A stretch of 64,000 nucleotides of DNA from Kitasatospora herbaricolor (lineage in GTDB: Bacteria; Actinomycetota; Actinomycetes; Streptomycetales; Streptomycetaceae): contig NZ_JAUSVA010000002.1 in the NCBI RefSeq assembly GCF_030813695.1, positions 6,719,501 through 6,783,500 of the forward strand. Direction: 5' to 3'. The position numbers and the translations under genes were made by a program. The notes under the pieces were generated by a model. That model did no database searches. It had not been told where the DNA came from and worked only from the letters and a program-made list of their open reading frames with translations. Below, piece after piece: positions 16,067 to 24,583 of the stretch. Position 1 is the first letter of the stretch; each line of letters begins with the position of its first letter.

Positions 16067-16489
16067 ATGCGCATCGGAGAACTGTCGGAACGCACCGACA
16101 CGTCCCGCCGTCTGCTCCGCTACTACGAGGAGCAGCAGCTGATCGTCTCCACCCGCTCGCCCAACGGCTATCGCGAGTACGACGAGCGCTTCGTGGACCG
16201 GGTGATGCAGATCCGGGGGCTGCTCGACGCCGGGCTCCCGACCAGGATCATCAAACAGATCCTTCCCTGCCTCGACAAGCCCCGGACCATCCACTTCCCG
16301 GATGCCACGCCCGAGATGCTCGCCACCCTCACCCGCGAGCGCGACCGGATGACCGAACGCATCAACTGCCTGATCCGCAACCGGGATTCGGTTGCCGAGT
16401 ATCTGGAGGCGGTCAGCGGCGGACTCGTCGTCGACGGTCGCCCGGGCGGCGGCGTGGCGGCCCCCGGGGGCGAGCTCAAGCCGGCCTGA
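16067..16489 (+). CDS. MerR-family regulator
   Basis: 140 residues from ATG 16067; an upstream in-frame ATG at 16013 lies inside the operator and is unlikely. Residues 1-70 form the MerR DNA-binding domain: MRIGELSERTDTSRRLLRYY, EEQQLIVSTRSPNGYREYDE and RVMQIRGLLDAGLPTRIIKQ. A coiled-coil dimer helix (TRERDRMTERINCLIRNRDS) follows, with a short Gly/Ala tail and no obvious ligand domain or metal-binding cysteine cluster. This form is common in streptomycetes next to MFS efflux genes. It should bind the palindrome at 16021-16034 and control the divergent transporter and itself. Confidence 0.88.
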   Translation: MRIGELSERTDTSRRLLRYYEEQQLIVSTRSPNGYREYDERFVDRVMQIRGLLDAGLPTRIIKQILPCLDKPRTIHFPDATPEMLATLTRERDRMTERINCLIRNRDSVAEYLEAVSGGLVVDGRPGGGVAAPGGELKPA

Positions 16490-16815
16490 AGCCGGCTCGG
16501 AGCGGCCTGGAGCCGGCTGGGGGCGGCCCGGACCGGGCTCCTCCTCGCTCCCCGGGGGTTCGCCCGTGGTCTTTCGGGCGGGCGGGCCGCCCGGGGGCGG
16601 GCCCCGGCGGACGGCCGCGGATGGACCGTCCCCAAATGATCACGAGAAGATAACCGGTCTGAACCTAAGTTCGGGAGTTGTTCATACAGCCGTGCCTTGA
16701 GCGAGGCCGGGGGATCGCCGTGCGGCTCCAGGCTCTTCAGCGGCGGCCGAGGGGATCGTGCTTCGTCCCCGGGCCGCCCGTCCTGCACCTCCCTCCGCCT
16801 CCCCTGGGAGCTCCT
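16490..16815. other. Intergenic, promoter region of the phosphatase gene
   Basis: About 325 bases. The first half is GC-rich with GC hairpins after the MerR gene. The second half (16640-16700) drops in GC and carries a PHO-box-like repeat. No gene is supported. Confidence 0.5.
16661..16690 (+). promoter_or_regulatory. PHO-box-like direct repeat
   Basis: GTTCGGGAGTT at 16669-16679 is followed by GTTCATACAGC at 16680-16690, giving two GTTC units at exact 11-base spacing as in PhoP boxes of Streptomyces. GAAC-CTAA-GTTC (16661-16672) overlaps it. The downstream gene is of the phosphatase family, which fits phosphate control. Confidence 0.4.
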
Positions 16816-18327
16816 GTGCGCATGTCCCGTCCCGTTCGGGCCGTCCTCGCCACCGCCACGCTCACCGCGGCGCTGCTGCCCCTCACCGGTGTCCAGGCCT
16901 CGGCCGCCACCGGTCCGTACAAGGGCCTGCCGAACGGCACCAAGACGGCCAAGACGCTGGTGATCGGTGTCGACGGCACCCGCTACGACAAGCTGCTGAC
17001 CGCCGACGCGCCGAACATCAAGGCGCTGATGGCCTCGGGGCTGACCGCCACCAGCAACCTCTACGCCAACCCGCTGGCCCCGACGCTCTCCGGGCCGGGC
17101 TGGTCGACCATCGCCACCGGCGTCTGGCCCGACAAGCACGGCGTGAAGGACAACACCTTCGCCGGCTCGCGCTTCAACCTCTACCCGGACCTCGCCACCC
17201 GGCTGGAGACGGCCGCGCCGAGCGCCTCCACCCTGGTCGTCGCCTCCTGGAACCCGATCGCCGACAACGTCTTCAACGGCACGGCGGACCTGCGGATCGA
17301 CGAGAGCGAGAACGACGTCAAGACCGCCTCGGACGCCGCCGACTACCTCGCCAACGGCAACCCCGACACGACCTTCCTGCACTTCGACGAGGTCGACGAG
17401 GCCGGTCACAGCTACGGCGGCACCAGCAGCCAGTACGCCGCCGCGATCCACTCGGTGGACGCGCTGGTCGGGCAGGTCGTCCAGGCGGTGCACAACCGTC
17501 CGACCTACGCCTCCGAGGACTGGCTGATCGTGGTCACCACCGACCACGGCCACACCGACGCGGGCGGCCACGGCGGGAACAGCGCCGTGGAGCGGCAGAC
17601 CTTCCAGGTCGTCAACGGGGCCGGGTACACGGCCGGTTCGACCCGCTACGACGTCAAGCCGGTGGACATCGCGCCCACCGTGCTCAAGCACGAGGGCGTC
17701 ACCGTCCAGCCGGCCTGGCAGCTCGACGGCAAGCCGATCGACGAGATCGTCCCGGACGCCTTCGACGCGCTCCGCCCGAGCCTGCAGACCCGGGTGGACG
17801 AGACCGGCGTCCCCGCCGCCACCAAGGGCTTCACCCACACCCCGCCGGCGGGCTGGACCATCGACAACTCCCGGATGCCGAGCGGCGGCGTGACCGAGTG
17901 GCGCGGCTGGGCCTTCGCCACGGACGAGTTCTGGACCGCCGCCCAGCTCGGCCAGTCCCGGGAGACCAACGTCCGCGCCCGCAACGTCTTCGCGGTGGCC
18001 GACTCCGACGAGTGGGACGACAAGTCGCACGGCACCGGGCAGTTCGACTCCACGCTGATCAGCCCGAGCTTCCCGGTCAGCGGGACCCAGGCCACCGTCT
18101 CCTTCGCCAACAACTACAAGGTGGACGGCCCGCAGACCGGCGACCTGTACATCGTCTTCGGTTCCGGCACCCCGCAGCTGGTGAAGTCCTACCGCAGCGA
18201 CCTCAACAGTGTCGAGAAGCTCCCGGTCACCGTCCCGGCCGGCGCCACCACCGCGCAGCTCCAGTTCCGCTACACCGGCACCAACAGCGCGTTCTGGACG
18301 GTGGACCAGGTCTCCGTCACCTCCTGA
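16816..18327 (+). CDS. Secreted alkaline-phosphatase-superfamily phosphodiesterase
   Basis: 503 residues from GTG 16816 (GGGAG 6 bases upstream; ATG 16822 is also possible). A Sec signal (RPVRAVLATATLTAALLPLT, cleavage after ASAA) precedes the type I phosphodiesterase/nucleotide pyrophosphatase domain. Visible metal and nucleophile motifs are VIGVDGTRYDKL, NPLAPTLSGPGWSTIATGVW with the nucleophile Thr or Ser, HFDEVDEAGHSYG and VVTTDHGHTDAGGHGG. The last 150 residues form a separate beta-rich module (NVRARNVFAVADSDEWDD to DQVSVTS). It likely releases phosphate or nucleosides from extracellular phosphodiesters. The upstream PHO-like repeat supports induction by phosphate shortage. Confidence 0.87.
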   Translation: MRMSRPVRAVLATATLTAALLPLTGVQASAATGPYKGLPNGTKTAKTLVIGVDGTRYDKLLTADAPNIKALMASGLTATSNLYANPLAPTLSGPGWSTIATGVWPDKHGVKDNTFAGSRFNLYPDLATRLETAAPSASTLVVASWNPIADNVFNGTADLRIDESENDVKTASDAADYLANGNPDTTFLHFDEVDEAGHSYGGTSSQYAAAIHSVDALVGQVVQAVHNRPTYASEDWLIVVTTDHGHTDAGGHGGNSAVERQTFQVVNGAGYTAGSTRYDVKPVDIAPTVLKHEGVTVQPAWQLDGKPIDEIVPDAFDALRPSLQTRVDETGVPAATKGFTHTPPAGWTIDNSRMPSGGVTEWRGWAFATDEFWTAAQLGQSRETNVRARNVFAVADSDEWDDKSHGTGQFDSTLISPSFPVSGTQATVSFANNYKVDGPQTGDLYIVFGSGTPQLVKSYRSDLNSVEKLPVTVPAGATTAQLQFRYTGTNSAFWTVDQVSVTS

Positions 18328-18369
18328 CGCACCACCGGGCCGGCCCGCACCACCGGGCCGGCCCGGCTC
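18328..18369. repeat. Tandem 18-bp repeat in convergent gap
   Basis: CGCACCACCGGGCCGGCC occurs twice in tandem from just after the phosphatase stop codon. Each copy contains the palindrome GGGCCGGCCC, so it can form hairpins and may end transcription from both sides (the MarR gene ends at 18403 on the other strand). Confidence 0.5.
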
Positions 18370-18402
18370 GTGGGGTTCGGCGGGCGGGAGGCCCCGCGCC
18401 GG

Positions 18403-18894
18403 TCAGCTCTGCGCTACGGCCTCGGTCCGGGGCGCGCCGGCCCCCGTCGTCCGGTCGGCCGCCGCGCAGACCCGGCGCAGCAGGGCGTTCAGCTGCGCCC
18501 GCTCGCCCCTGGTGAGCGGGCGCAACAGGTCGTCCTGGGCGGCGGCGGCCTCGGCGTGCAGCAGGTCCAGGGCCTCCCGGCCGGCGGCGTTCACCATCAC
18601 CACCTCGTGGCGGCGGTCGATGTGGACGGGGAAGGCCTCGACGAGCCGGCCGGCCAGCAGGCTTGCCACGACCGGCAGCGCGTCGGTGAGGGAGAGCCCG
18701 CAGCGGGCGGCCAGATCCGGCTTGGCGTGCGGCCCGTGCTCGGCGAGCGCGGCCAGCATCGTCAGGTGCGCCCGGGTCATGCCGCGCTCCGCGAGCCGTT
18801 GCGTCAGCCGCAGTTCGGCGGCCTCGCCGGCCAGCGGCAACAGGTGGATGGCCTGCTGGAGCGGGCTCGGTGATCCCTTGCGGCCGTCGTACAT
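18403..18894 (-). CDS. MarR-family regulator
   Basis: 163 residues from ATG 18894, with GGAGCGC upstream. A longer frame to 19038 lacks family resemblance. It carries a winged helix typical of MarR: QRLAERGMTRAHLTMLAALA, then EHGPHAKPDLAARCGLSLTD, a wing at HIDRRHEVVMVNAAGREAL and dimerisation helices at both ends. A BlaI-like operator at 19042-19055, about 150 bases upstream, suggests it belongs to the regulon of the neighbouring BlaI protein. The ligand is unknown. Confidence 0.82.
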   Translation of the reverse strand: MYDGRKGSPSPLQQAIHLLPLAGEAAELRLTQRLAERGMTRAHLTMLAALAEHGPHAKPDLAARCGLSLTDALPVVASLLAGRLVEAFPVHIDRRHEVVMVNAAGREALDLLHAEAAAAQDDLLRPLTRGERAQLNALLRRVCAAADRTTGAGAPRTEAVAQS

Positions 18895-19041
18895 CTGCGC
18901 TCCATCCGCACCGGGGGCTGCCCTGAGGTCCGCCTCGCCAGGGTGCGGCCGGACCGCCGTGCCGTCCGTCCCGCCGCCGAGGTCGAGGTGCGTCGCGCGC
19001 CCGTGGGGCAGGCCGCGCAGGGGCACGGCTGGGCGCACCGT

Positions 19042-19055
19042 CTACCGAAGTGTAG
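19042..19055. promoter_or_regulatory. BlaI-type operator upstream of the MarR gene
   Basis: CTACCGAAGTGTAG has the CTAC-N6-GTAG form and shares TGTAGACG with the site upstream of the BlaI gene (20551-20564). Two matched sites around one BlaI locus make a real operator likely. Confidence 0.55.
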
Positions 19056-19175
19056 ACGAGCGGGGCGGCGGCGAGCAGGGCCGGCCGGACCTCCCTGCGC
19101 CGGCACCCGGCCGGGTGCCGGGGTGCCGGGCCGGGGCGCCGGGCCGTGGGCCTGGATCGTGGCGGGCGGCCGGGG

Positions 19176-20114
19176 CTACGGGCGGGCGATCTCCTGCACC
19201 TGCTCGATGTACTCGTGCAGGCCGTAGGCGGAGCCGAAGCTCAGGGTGAGCGAGAGGGCGACGACGGCGAGCAGGGCGACGGCCGTCGTGCGCAGGGCCC
19301 GTCCGCGCGGGGGTGCGGGCGGGGCGTCCAGCAGGGCGCCCACCCGGCGGGGGACGGGGCCGGTGCCGATCGCCGGCAGCAGGCTGGGACGCCGGCCGGA
19401 GGCGGCCGAGGCCAGGGCGGCCCTGGCGACGGCCGCGGCGGTGAGCCGGCGGTCGCCGACCGCGGCGGCGGCCTCCTCGTCCGCCCAGCGTTCCAGCTGG
19501 AAGGAGGTCGCGGGGGCCAGCCCGCGGACGGCCGGGTGCGCGGCCGAGGCGAGCTCGACGGTCCGGGCGAGCAGGTGGTGGCGGCCGCCGAGGTGGGCCC
19601 GCTCATGGGCGAACAGCACGTCCCGCCCGTCGACGTCCAGGGTGCGCAGCATCTCGGCGGTCACCACGATCCGGCCCGGCCGGCCGCGGTGGGCGGGCAG
19701 CGCGAAGGCGTCCGCGGGCCCGTCCGGGACGACCACGAGTCCGTCGCCGTCCGGGTGCCCGCCCACGCTTCGCCAGGTCCGTGCGAGCAACTGCCGCTGC
19801 CGGTGCCAGAGGCGCCCGGCCAGGCCCGCGACGAGCAGCAGGGCGGCCCCGCCGGCCACGGCGAGCGGGACGGCGGCGGACGGACCGGCGGGGGTGCCGC
19901 CCTCCTCCGCGAGCAGCATCAGGTGGAGCAGCCCGCCGGCGACGAGGCCCCCGAGCGCCCACACCGTGCCGGCGGCCAGTGCCACGGCCGAGCCGACCAG
20001 GGTGAGGGCGGCGGCCTTCGGCGGCAGCAGGTCGGCCAGCCGTCGCGCCGCGGGCGCGGCCGCCCAGGGCCAGACCAGGGCCAGGACCAGCAGTACGGCC
20101 ACCAGGGCGCTCAC
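19176..20114 (-). CDS. M56-family membrane metallopeptidase (BlaR1-like, no sensor domain)
   Basis: 312 residues from GTG 20114, overlapping the BlaI stop codon. There are three N-terminal hydrophobic segments (SALVAVLLVLALVWPWAAA; ALTLVGSAVALAAGTVWALG; LAVAGGAALLLVAGLAG). A cytoplasmic zinc-protease domain follows, with HERAH in LFAHERAHLGGRHHL and an acidic ERWADEEAAAAVGDRR that supplies the third ligand. A last membrane segment lies near the C-terminus (TTAVALLAVVALSLTLSFG). It lacks the penicillin-binding sensor of true BlaR1, as in most actinomycete BlaI-linked M56 proteins. It probably cleaves BlaI to relieve repression after a membrane signal. Confidence 0.83.
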   Translation of the reverse strand: MSALVAVLLVLALVWPWAAAPAARRLADLLPPKAAALTLVGSAVALAAGTVWALGGLVAGGLLHLMLLAEEGGTPAGPSAAVPLAVAGGAALLLVAGLAGRLWHRQRQLLARTWRSVGGHPDGDGLVVVPDGPADAFALPAHRGRPGRIVVTAEMLRTLDVDGRDVLFAHERAHLGGRHHLLARTVELASAAHPAVRGLAPATSFQLERWADEEAAAAVGDRRLTAAAVARAALASAASGRRPSLLPAIGTGPVPRRVGALLDAPPAPPRGRALRTTAVALLAVVALSLTLSFGSAYGLHEYIEQVQEIARP

Positions 20115-20491
20115 TGCCGGCCCTCCTCGGCGGTGCGCAGCAGGCGGCGCAGCACGTCCTCGTCGTCGGGGGAGAGGGCGGAGACGAAACGTTCCAGCAC
20201 GAGGTCCCGGTGCGGGTCCCGGTGCAGCTCGCGGTGCATCCGACTGGCGGTCAGGCCGGGTGCGTCGTGCACGGGGGAGTAGGCGAAGCCGCGTCCGCCG
20301 CGTTCGCGCTCCAGCGTCCCCTTCTCGTGCAGCCGGGTGAGGATGGTCGTCACGGTGGTCCTGGCGAGCCGCCCGCCGAGGGCGTCCCTGACCTGACCGG
20401 GTGTGAGCGGCCCCGGCGCCGCCCAGAGCACGGCGAGCACGTCGGCCACGAGTTCGCCGTGCGGCCGCCTGGGGTCGCTGACCTCGGACAT
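20111..20491 (-). CDS. BlaI/MecI/CopY-family repressor
   Basis: 126 residues from ATG 20491. It has the family winged helix: GELVADVLAVLWAAPGPLT, GQVRDALGGRLARTTVTTIL and TRLHEKGTLERERGGRGFAY. The C-terminal dimerisation half contains RELHRDPHRDLVLERFVSAL and ends in DDEDVLRRLLRTAEEGRQ. It forms an operon with the M56 protease through a 4-base overlap (GTGA). The CTAC-N6-GTAG site at 20551-20564 upstream indicates autorepression. Confidence 0.88.
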   Translation of the reverse strand: MSEVSDPRRPHGELVADVLAVLWAAPGPLTPGQVRDALGGRLARTTVTTILTRLHEKGTLERERGGRGFAYSPVHDAPGLTASRMHRELHRDPHRDLVLERFVSALSPDDEDVLRRLLRTAEEGRQ

Positions 20492-20550
20492 CTACGCCGC
20501 TCCGTTCGTGATGGCCCGTCGTGTCCCGTGCGGTCACCCCCAGGTGGCGA

Positions 20551-20564
20551 CTACGGCACTGTAG
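20551..20564. promoter_or_regulatory. BlaI-type operator upstream of the BlaI gene
   Basis: CTACGGCACTGTAG (CTAC-N6-GTAG) lies 60 bases before the BlaI start codon. It matches the second site at 19042-19055 in spacing and in the TGTAGACG flank. Confidence 0.6.
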
Positions 20565-20584
20565 ACGTTCGGGTCTTCTTTCAT

Positions 20585-20603
20585 TAAGGTACGCCTAAGC
20601 TAA
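20585..20603 (+). promoter_or_regulatory. Iron box (DmdR1/IdeR-type) for efeB
   Basis: TAAGGTACGCCTAAGCTAA agrees with the TTAGGTTAGGCTAACCTAA consensus at most positions. It lies 58 bases upstream of efeB, predicting repression when iron is plentiful. Confidence 0.65.
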
Positions 20604-20660
20604 CTGTACGGGTCTGCCCGGCGGTGGCTCGATCCTGCCCTCCCGTCGCCTGGAGCCCCG

Positions 20661-22007
20661 ATGTCCTCCCGCCGTTCGTCCGCCGACACACCCAAGGACG
20701 CCGAGAGCCCCGAGAGCCCCCAGCAGGACGGAACACCCTCCACCGCCGGTGCGGTGCCGGGTGGGCGTGTCCCGGTCAGTCGGCGTGCGGTGATCGGTTG
20801 GGCGGGTGCGGGTGTCGCGTTGGGTGCGGCTGCGGTGGGTTCGGTGGCGGTGGCGACCGGGTCGGGTGGTGCGGTGCCGGCGGCCGCGGCGGCGAGCGGG
20901 GAGGTTCCGTTCTTCGGGGAGCATCAGTCGGGGATCGCGACGCCGGTGCAGGACCGGTTGCATTTCGCGGCGTTCGACGTGTCGGCGACGGCGACGCGTG
21001 AGTCGTTGGTGCGGGTGTTGAAGGAGTGGACGAAGGCGGCGGCGGCGATGACCGGTGGCCGTGAGGTGGGCAGCGGTGCGGCGAGTGGTCTGCCGCAGGC
21101 GCCGCCGGACGACACGGGTGAGGCGTTGGGTCTGCCGGCGTCGCGGTTGACGTTGACGGTCGGGTTCGGGCCGTCGTTGTTCGAGAAGGACGGGGTGGAC
21201 CGGTTCGGTCTGCGGGCGCGGCGTCCGGAGGCGTTGATCGACCTGCCGAAGTTCCGGGGTGACGCTCTGGATCCGGCGCGCAGTGGTGGTGATCTGTGTG
21301 TGCAGGCGTGTGCGGACGATCCGCAGGTGGCGGTGCACGCGATCCGTAACCTGGCGCGGATCGGGATGGGTGTGGTGAACGTCCGGTGGTCGCAGCTGGG
21401 GTTCGGGAAGACGTCCTCGACGACGCCGGAGGCGCAGACGCCGCGGAACCTGATGGGTTTCAAGGACGGGACGCACAACATCGCGGGGTCGGACGCGGGG
21501 GCGTTGGCGGAGCACGTGTGGGTGGGGCCGGGTGAGGGTCCGGAGTGGATGACGGGTGGGTCGTACCTGGTGGCGCGGCGGATCCGGATGCACATCGAGA
21601 CCTGGGACCGGACTCCGTTGAAGGAGCAGGAGGACATCTTCGGGCGGAGCAAGGGGGAGGGTGCGCCGTTCGGGAAGGTGAAGGAGAGGGACGCGCCGGA
21701 TCTGAAGGCGATGCCGGAGGATTCGCACGTGCGGTTGGCGCATCCGGACAGCAACGACGGGTTGATGATCCTGCGTCGGGGGTTCTCGTTCACGGACGGG
21801 ACGGACGGTCTGGGGCGGTTGGAGGCGGGTCTGTTCTTCCTGGCGTACCAGCGTGACACCCGGAAGGCGTTCGTGCCGTTGCAGCAGCGGTTGGCGGGCG
21901 GTGACGCGTTGAACGAGTACATCCAGCACGTCGGTTCGGCGCACTTCGCCTGTCCGGCGGGCGTCCGCAAGCCCGGTGAGTGGTGGGGTCAGGCCCTGTT
22001 CGGCTGA
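20661..22007 (+). CDS. efeB: EfeB: Tat-exported DyP-type haem peroxidase/deferrochelatase
   Basis: 448 residues from ATG 20661 (GGAG 7 bases upstream). A twin-arginine signal (VSRRAVIGWAGAGVALGAAA, from about residue 39) precedes a dye-decolourising peroxidase domain. The domain has the distal motif GFKDGT within NLMGFKDGTHNI and a C-terminal haem region around LMILRRGFSF. In the EfeUOB system, EfeB is thought to act on ferrous iron or haem outside the membrane to supply iron. It is followed 46 bases later by the EfeU permease gene and preceded by an iron box. From about 20760 to 21960 its codons use TTG, GGT and GCG more than neighbouring genes, which is unusual. Confidence 0.92.
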   Translation: MSSRRSSADTPKDAESPESPQQDGTPSTAGAVPGGRVPVSRRAVIGWAGAGVALGAAAVGSVAVATGSGGAVPAAAAASGEVPFFGEHQSGIATPVQDRLHFAAFDVSATATRESLVRVLKEWTKAAAAMTGGREVGSGAASGLPQAPPDDTGEALGLPASRLTLTVGFGPSLFEKDGVDRFGLRARRPEALIDLPKFRGDALDPARSGGDLCVQACADDPQVAVHAIRNLARIGMGVVNVRWSQLGFGKTSSTTPEAQTPRNLMGFKDGTHNIAGSDAGALAEHVWVGPGEGPEWMTGGSYLVARRIRMHIETWDRTPLKEQEDIFGRSKGEGAPFGKVKERDAPDLKAMPEDSHVRLAHPDSNDGLMILRRGFSFTDGTDGLGRLEAGLFFLAYQRDTRKAFVPLQQRLAGGDALNEYIQHVGSAHFACPAGVRKPGEWWGQALFG

Positions 22008-22053
22008 GACCTCCGCGATCCGTACGTAACCCTTCAACCCCTCGGGAGCCCGC

Positions 22054-22923
22054 GTGTTCGGCAACTACCTGATCGGCCTGCGCGAAGGCCTCGAAGCCAG
22101 CCTGGTCGTCTGCATCCTGATCGCCTATCTGGTGAAGACCGGCCGCCGGGAGAAGCTCGCGCCGGTGTGGACCGGCATCGGCGCCGCCGTGGGGCTGAGC
22201 ATGGCCTTCGGCGCCGTCCTGCAGTTCGGCTCGACCCAGCTGACCTTCGAGGCCCAGGAGGCGCTCGGCGGGAGCCTGTCGGTGATCGCCGTGGGGCTGG
22301 TCACCTGGATGGTGTTCTGGATGCGGCGTACCGCCCGGCACCTGAAGGCCGAGTTGCACGGCAAGTTGGACGCGGCGATCGCGATGGGCACCTTCGCGCT
22401 GGTCAGCACCGCGTTCCTGGCGGTGGGCCGGGAGGGGCTGGAGACGGCGCTGTTCATCTGGTCGGCGGTCCAGGCCACGAACGACGGGTGGAACCCGCTG
22501 GTCGGCGCGGCGCTGGGCCTGCTGACCTCGGTGGTGCTCGGCTGGCTGTTCTACCGGGGCGCGCTGCGGATCAACCTGGCGAAGTTCTTCACCTGGACGG
22601 GCGCCATGCTGGTGGTCGTGGCGGCCGGTGTGCTCGCCTACGGGGTGCACGACCTCCAGGAGGCCGGCTGGATCCCGGGCCTGCACAACCAGGCCTTCGA
22701 CATCAGCGCCACCGTCCCCAAGGACAGCTGGTACGGGACCCTGCTCAAGGGCGTGTTCAACTTCCAGCCCGACCCCACGGTCCTGCAGCTCGCCGTCTGG
22801 GCGGCCTACCTGGTCCCGACCCTGGCGATCTTCCTCGGCCTCTTCGGCAGCCGACCGGCCGCACCGCCCGCACCCGCGGCCCCGGCCGCGCCGCGTCCCG
22901 ACTCCGCCGGCTCGGCCGCCTGA
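22054..22923 (+). CDS. efeU: EfeU/FTR1-family iron permease
   Basis: 289 residues from GTG 22054. It is a seven-helix membrane protein with two REGLE motifs, RExxE, at residues 10-14 (GLREGLEASLVV) and about 126-130 (VGREGLETALFIW), which form the iron path of FTR1 permeases. The C-terminus is an Ala/Pro-rich tail. It is paired with efeB (46-base gap) and probably shares its iron-box promoter. The usual third partner EfeO, a periplasmic cupredoxin/M75 protein, is absent from both sides in this window. Confidence 0.92.
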   Translation: MFGNYLIGLREGLEASLVVCILIAYLVKTGRREKLAPVWTGIGAAVGLSMAFGAVLQFGSTQLTFEAQEALGGSLSVIAVGLVTWMVFWMRRTARHLKAELHGKLDAAIAMGTFALVSTAFLAVGREGLETALFIWSAVQATNDGWNPLVGAALGLLTSVVLGWLFYRGALRINLAKFFTWTGAMLVVVAAGVLAYGVHDLQEAGWIPGLHNQAFDISATVPKDSWYGTLLKGVFNFQPDPTVLQLAVWAAYLVPTLAIFLGLFGSRPAAPPAPAAPAAPRPDSAGSAA

Positions 22924-23055
22924 CCCGCCCCGCCGGGTGGCGGCGCCCCGCCCAGCAGTTCCTCCCCCGCACCGTCCCGCCCGGCACCCGCCGGACGGGA
23001 CGGTGTCGTGTTTCCCGCCACCGCGCTGCCCGGGTGCCGGCCCGAGGGCCGGGCT

Positions 23056-23529
23056 TCAGCGGGTGCGGGCGGGCGGCGTCTGCTCGACCAGGACGGCCGT
23101 GGCGCGTTCCAGCAGGGCGCAGAGCGCTGCGTGCTCGTCCGGCGCGAACGCGGCGGTGAGGGCGCGCTCAAGGACGTTCACCTCCTGGTAGGCGAGGTCG
23201 AGCACCGCCCGGCCGTCCTCGGTGGGCGTGGCGATCTGCACCTTGGCGTGCACGGGGGACGGGTCGCGGCGGATGAGCGCCTTGCCCTCCATGGTGCTGA
23301 GGACGCTGGCCATGCTCTGCTGGGTCACCCCGCAGGCCCGGGCGACCTGGGCGGCGGACATGCCGCCCTCCCGGGAGAGGGTGAGCAGCACGGTGTACTG
23401 GGTCATGGTCAGCCCGTGGCCGCGCAGGACGGCCTCGTGGTGAGCCATCAGCGCCTGCTCCGCGCGCCTGATCCGGGTGCAGAGGTACTCCTCGACCGGG
23501 ATGTCCGTCACGTCCTCACTCCAATACAC
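23056..23529 (-). CDS. MarR-family regulator
   Basis: 157 residues from ATG 23529. Its MarR winged helix reads LMAHHEAVLRGHGLTMTQYT, LSREGGMSAAQVARACGVTQ and QSMASVLSTMEGKALIRRDP. The wing is SPVHAKVQIATPTEDGRAVL. A downstream helix (NVLERALTAAFAPDEHAALC) gives dimer contacts. It is divergent from a medium-chain dehydrogenase gene across 85 bases that contain a long inverted repeat, the expected operator. MarR regulators next to quinone-oxidoreductase genes often respond to electrophiles or quinones; that ligand class is inference. Confidence 0.85.
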   Translation of the reverse strand: MYWSEDVTDIPVEEYLCTRIRRAEQALMAHHEAVLRGHGLTMTQYTVLLTLSREGGMSAAQVARACGVTQQSMASVLSTMEGKALIRRDPSPVHAKVQIATPTEDGRAVLDLAYQEVNVLERALTAAFAPDEHAALCALLERATAVLVEQTPPARTR

Positions 23530-23541
23530 AGCTTCATGTGT

Positions 23542-23596
23542 TGACTCAGGTACCTGTGATGTCTAACGTCTCCTGCTGACACAGGGTACTGAGTCA
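23542..23596. promoter_or_regulatory. Inverted-repeat operator between MarR and dehydrogenase genes
   Basis: TGACTCAGGTACCTGTG (23542-23558) is mirrored by CACAGGGTACTGAGTCA (23580-23596), almost perfectly. Each arm also holds a GGTAC core, so there may be two stacked MarR sites that control both genes. Confidence 0.6.
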
Positions 23597-23614
23597 GCAC
23601 AGGAGGCTGCATTC

Positions 23615-24583
23615 ATGCGCGCGATCATTCTCGACGTCGACGACACCTACCGCGTCACCGAACTCGACGAGCCCGCACCCGGGCCCGGGGAGGTCGCGAT
23701 CCGGGTGGCCTACGCCGGCATCCAGTGGGGCGACACGATGGTCGAGGACGGAAGCTTCCCCGTGCCGCGCCCCTTCGTCCCGGGCTTCGAGGCCTCCGGG
23801 CACATCGTCGCGGTCGGCGAGGGGGTGGACGAGAGCCGGATCGGCGAGCCCGTGGCCGCCCTCGCCTTCGGCGGTGCCTTCGCCGAGGTGGTCGTGGTGC
23901 CCGCCGTCCTCGCCCTGACCGCCGCCGGCGTCCCGCTGCCCGCGGCGGCGGGCTTCGGCTGGGGCACGCCGACCGCCTACGACCTGGTCAACACCGCGGC
24001 CCGGGTCGGCGAGGGCGAGAGCGTGCTGATCCACGGCGCCGCCGGCGCCGTCGGCACGCTCGCGGCCCAGTTCGTCGGCCTGGCCCGGGCCGGCCGGGTC
24101 GTCGGGGTGGCCGGCAGCCCGGACCGGGCCGAGTACGCGGCCGCCTTCGGCTTCGACCGGGTCCTGCTGCGCGGGGAGTTCCCGGCCGGGCTCGGCGCCG
24201 AGCGGTTCGACGTGGTGCTGGACCCGGTCGGCGGCCGGACCCGGCAGGAGAGCCTGCGGGCGCTCGCACCGCACGGACGGCTGGTGGCCTACGGCAGCAT
24301 CGAGAGCGGCGAACCCGTCCTCGCCGACGCCGACGAGCTGCTCGACAGCGGCAGGTCGCTGATCACCTGGAACAGCAACCTGCTGAGCCGGACCCGTCCC
24401 GAGCGGCTGGCCGGCTCCGCCCGCCGCGCGCTCGACCTGCTCGCCCGGGGCCTGATCCGGGTCGACGTCACCGCCGAGTACGACCCGGCGGACCTCGGCC
24501 TCGCGGTCGGGCGGCTGCGTGAGGGCGCCACCCAGGGCAAGAGCGTCCTGCGGGTCGCCGGCCGCCTCGGCTCCCGGTCGTAG
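23615..24583 (+). CDS. Quinone-oxidoreductase-like medium-chain dehydrogenase
   Basis: 322 residues from ATG 23615 (AGGAGG before the start). The GroES-like N-terminal domain (YRVTELDEPAPGPGEVAIRV, FVPGFEASGHIVAVGEGVDE) lacks zinc-binding cysteines, which places it with the QOR/zeta-crystallin branch. The NADPH-binding Rossmann motif GAAGAVGTLAAQF lies near residue 143, followed by GVAGSPDRAEYAAAFGFDRV and VLDPVGGRTRQESLRALAP. It would reduce quinones or enones with NADPH. The divergent MarR gene and shared inverted repeat suggest induction by its own substrate. Confidence 0.87.
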   Translation: MRAIILDVDDTYRVTELDEPAPGPGEVAIRVAYAGIQWGDTMVEDGSFPVPRPFVPGFEASGHIVAVGEGVDESRIGEPVAALAFGGAFAEVVVVPAVLALTAAGVPLPAAAGFGWGTPTAYDLVNTAARVGEGESVLIHGAAGAVGTLAAQFVGLARAGRVVGVAGSPDRAEYAAAFGFDRVLLRGEFPAGLGAERFDVVLDPVGGRTRQESLRALAPHGRLVAYGSIESGEPVLADADELLDSGRSLITWNSNLLSRTRPERLAGSARRALDLLARGLIRVDVTAEYDPADLGLAVGRLREGATQGKSVLRVAGRLGSRS

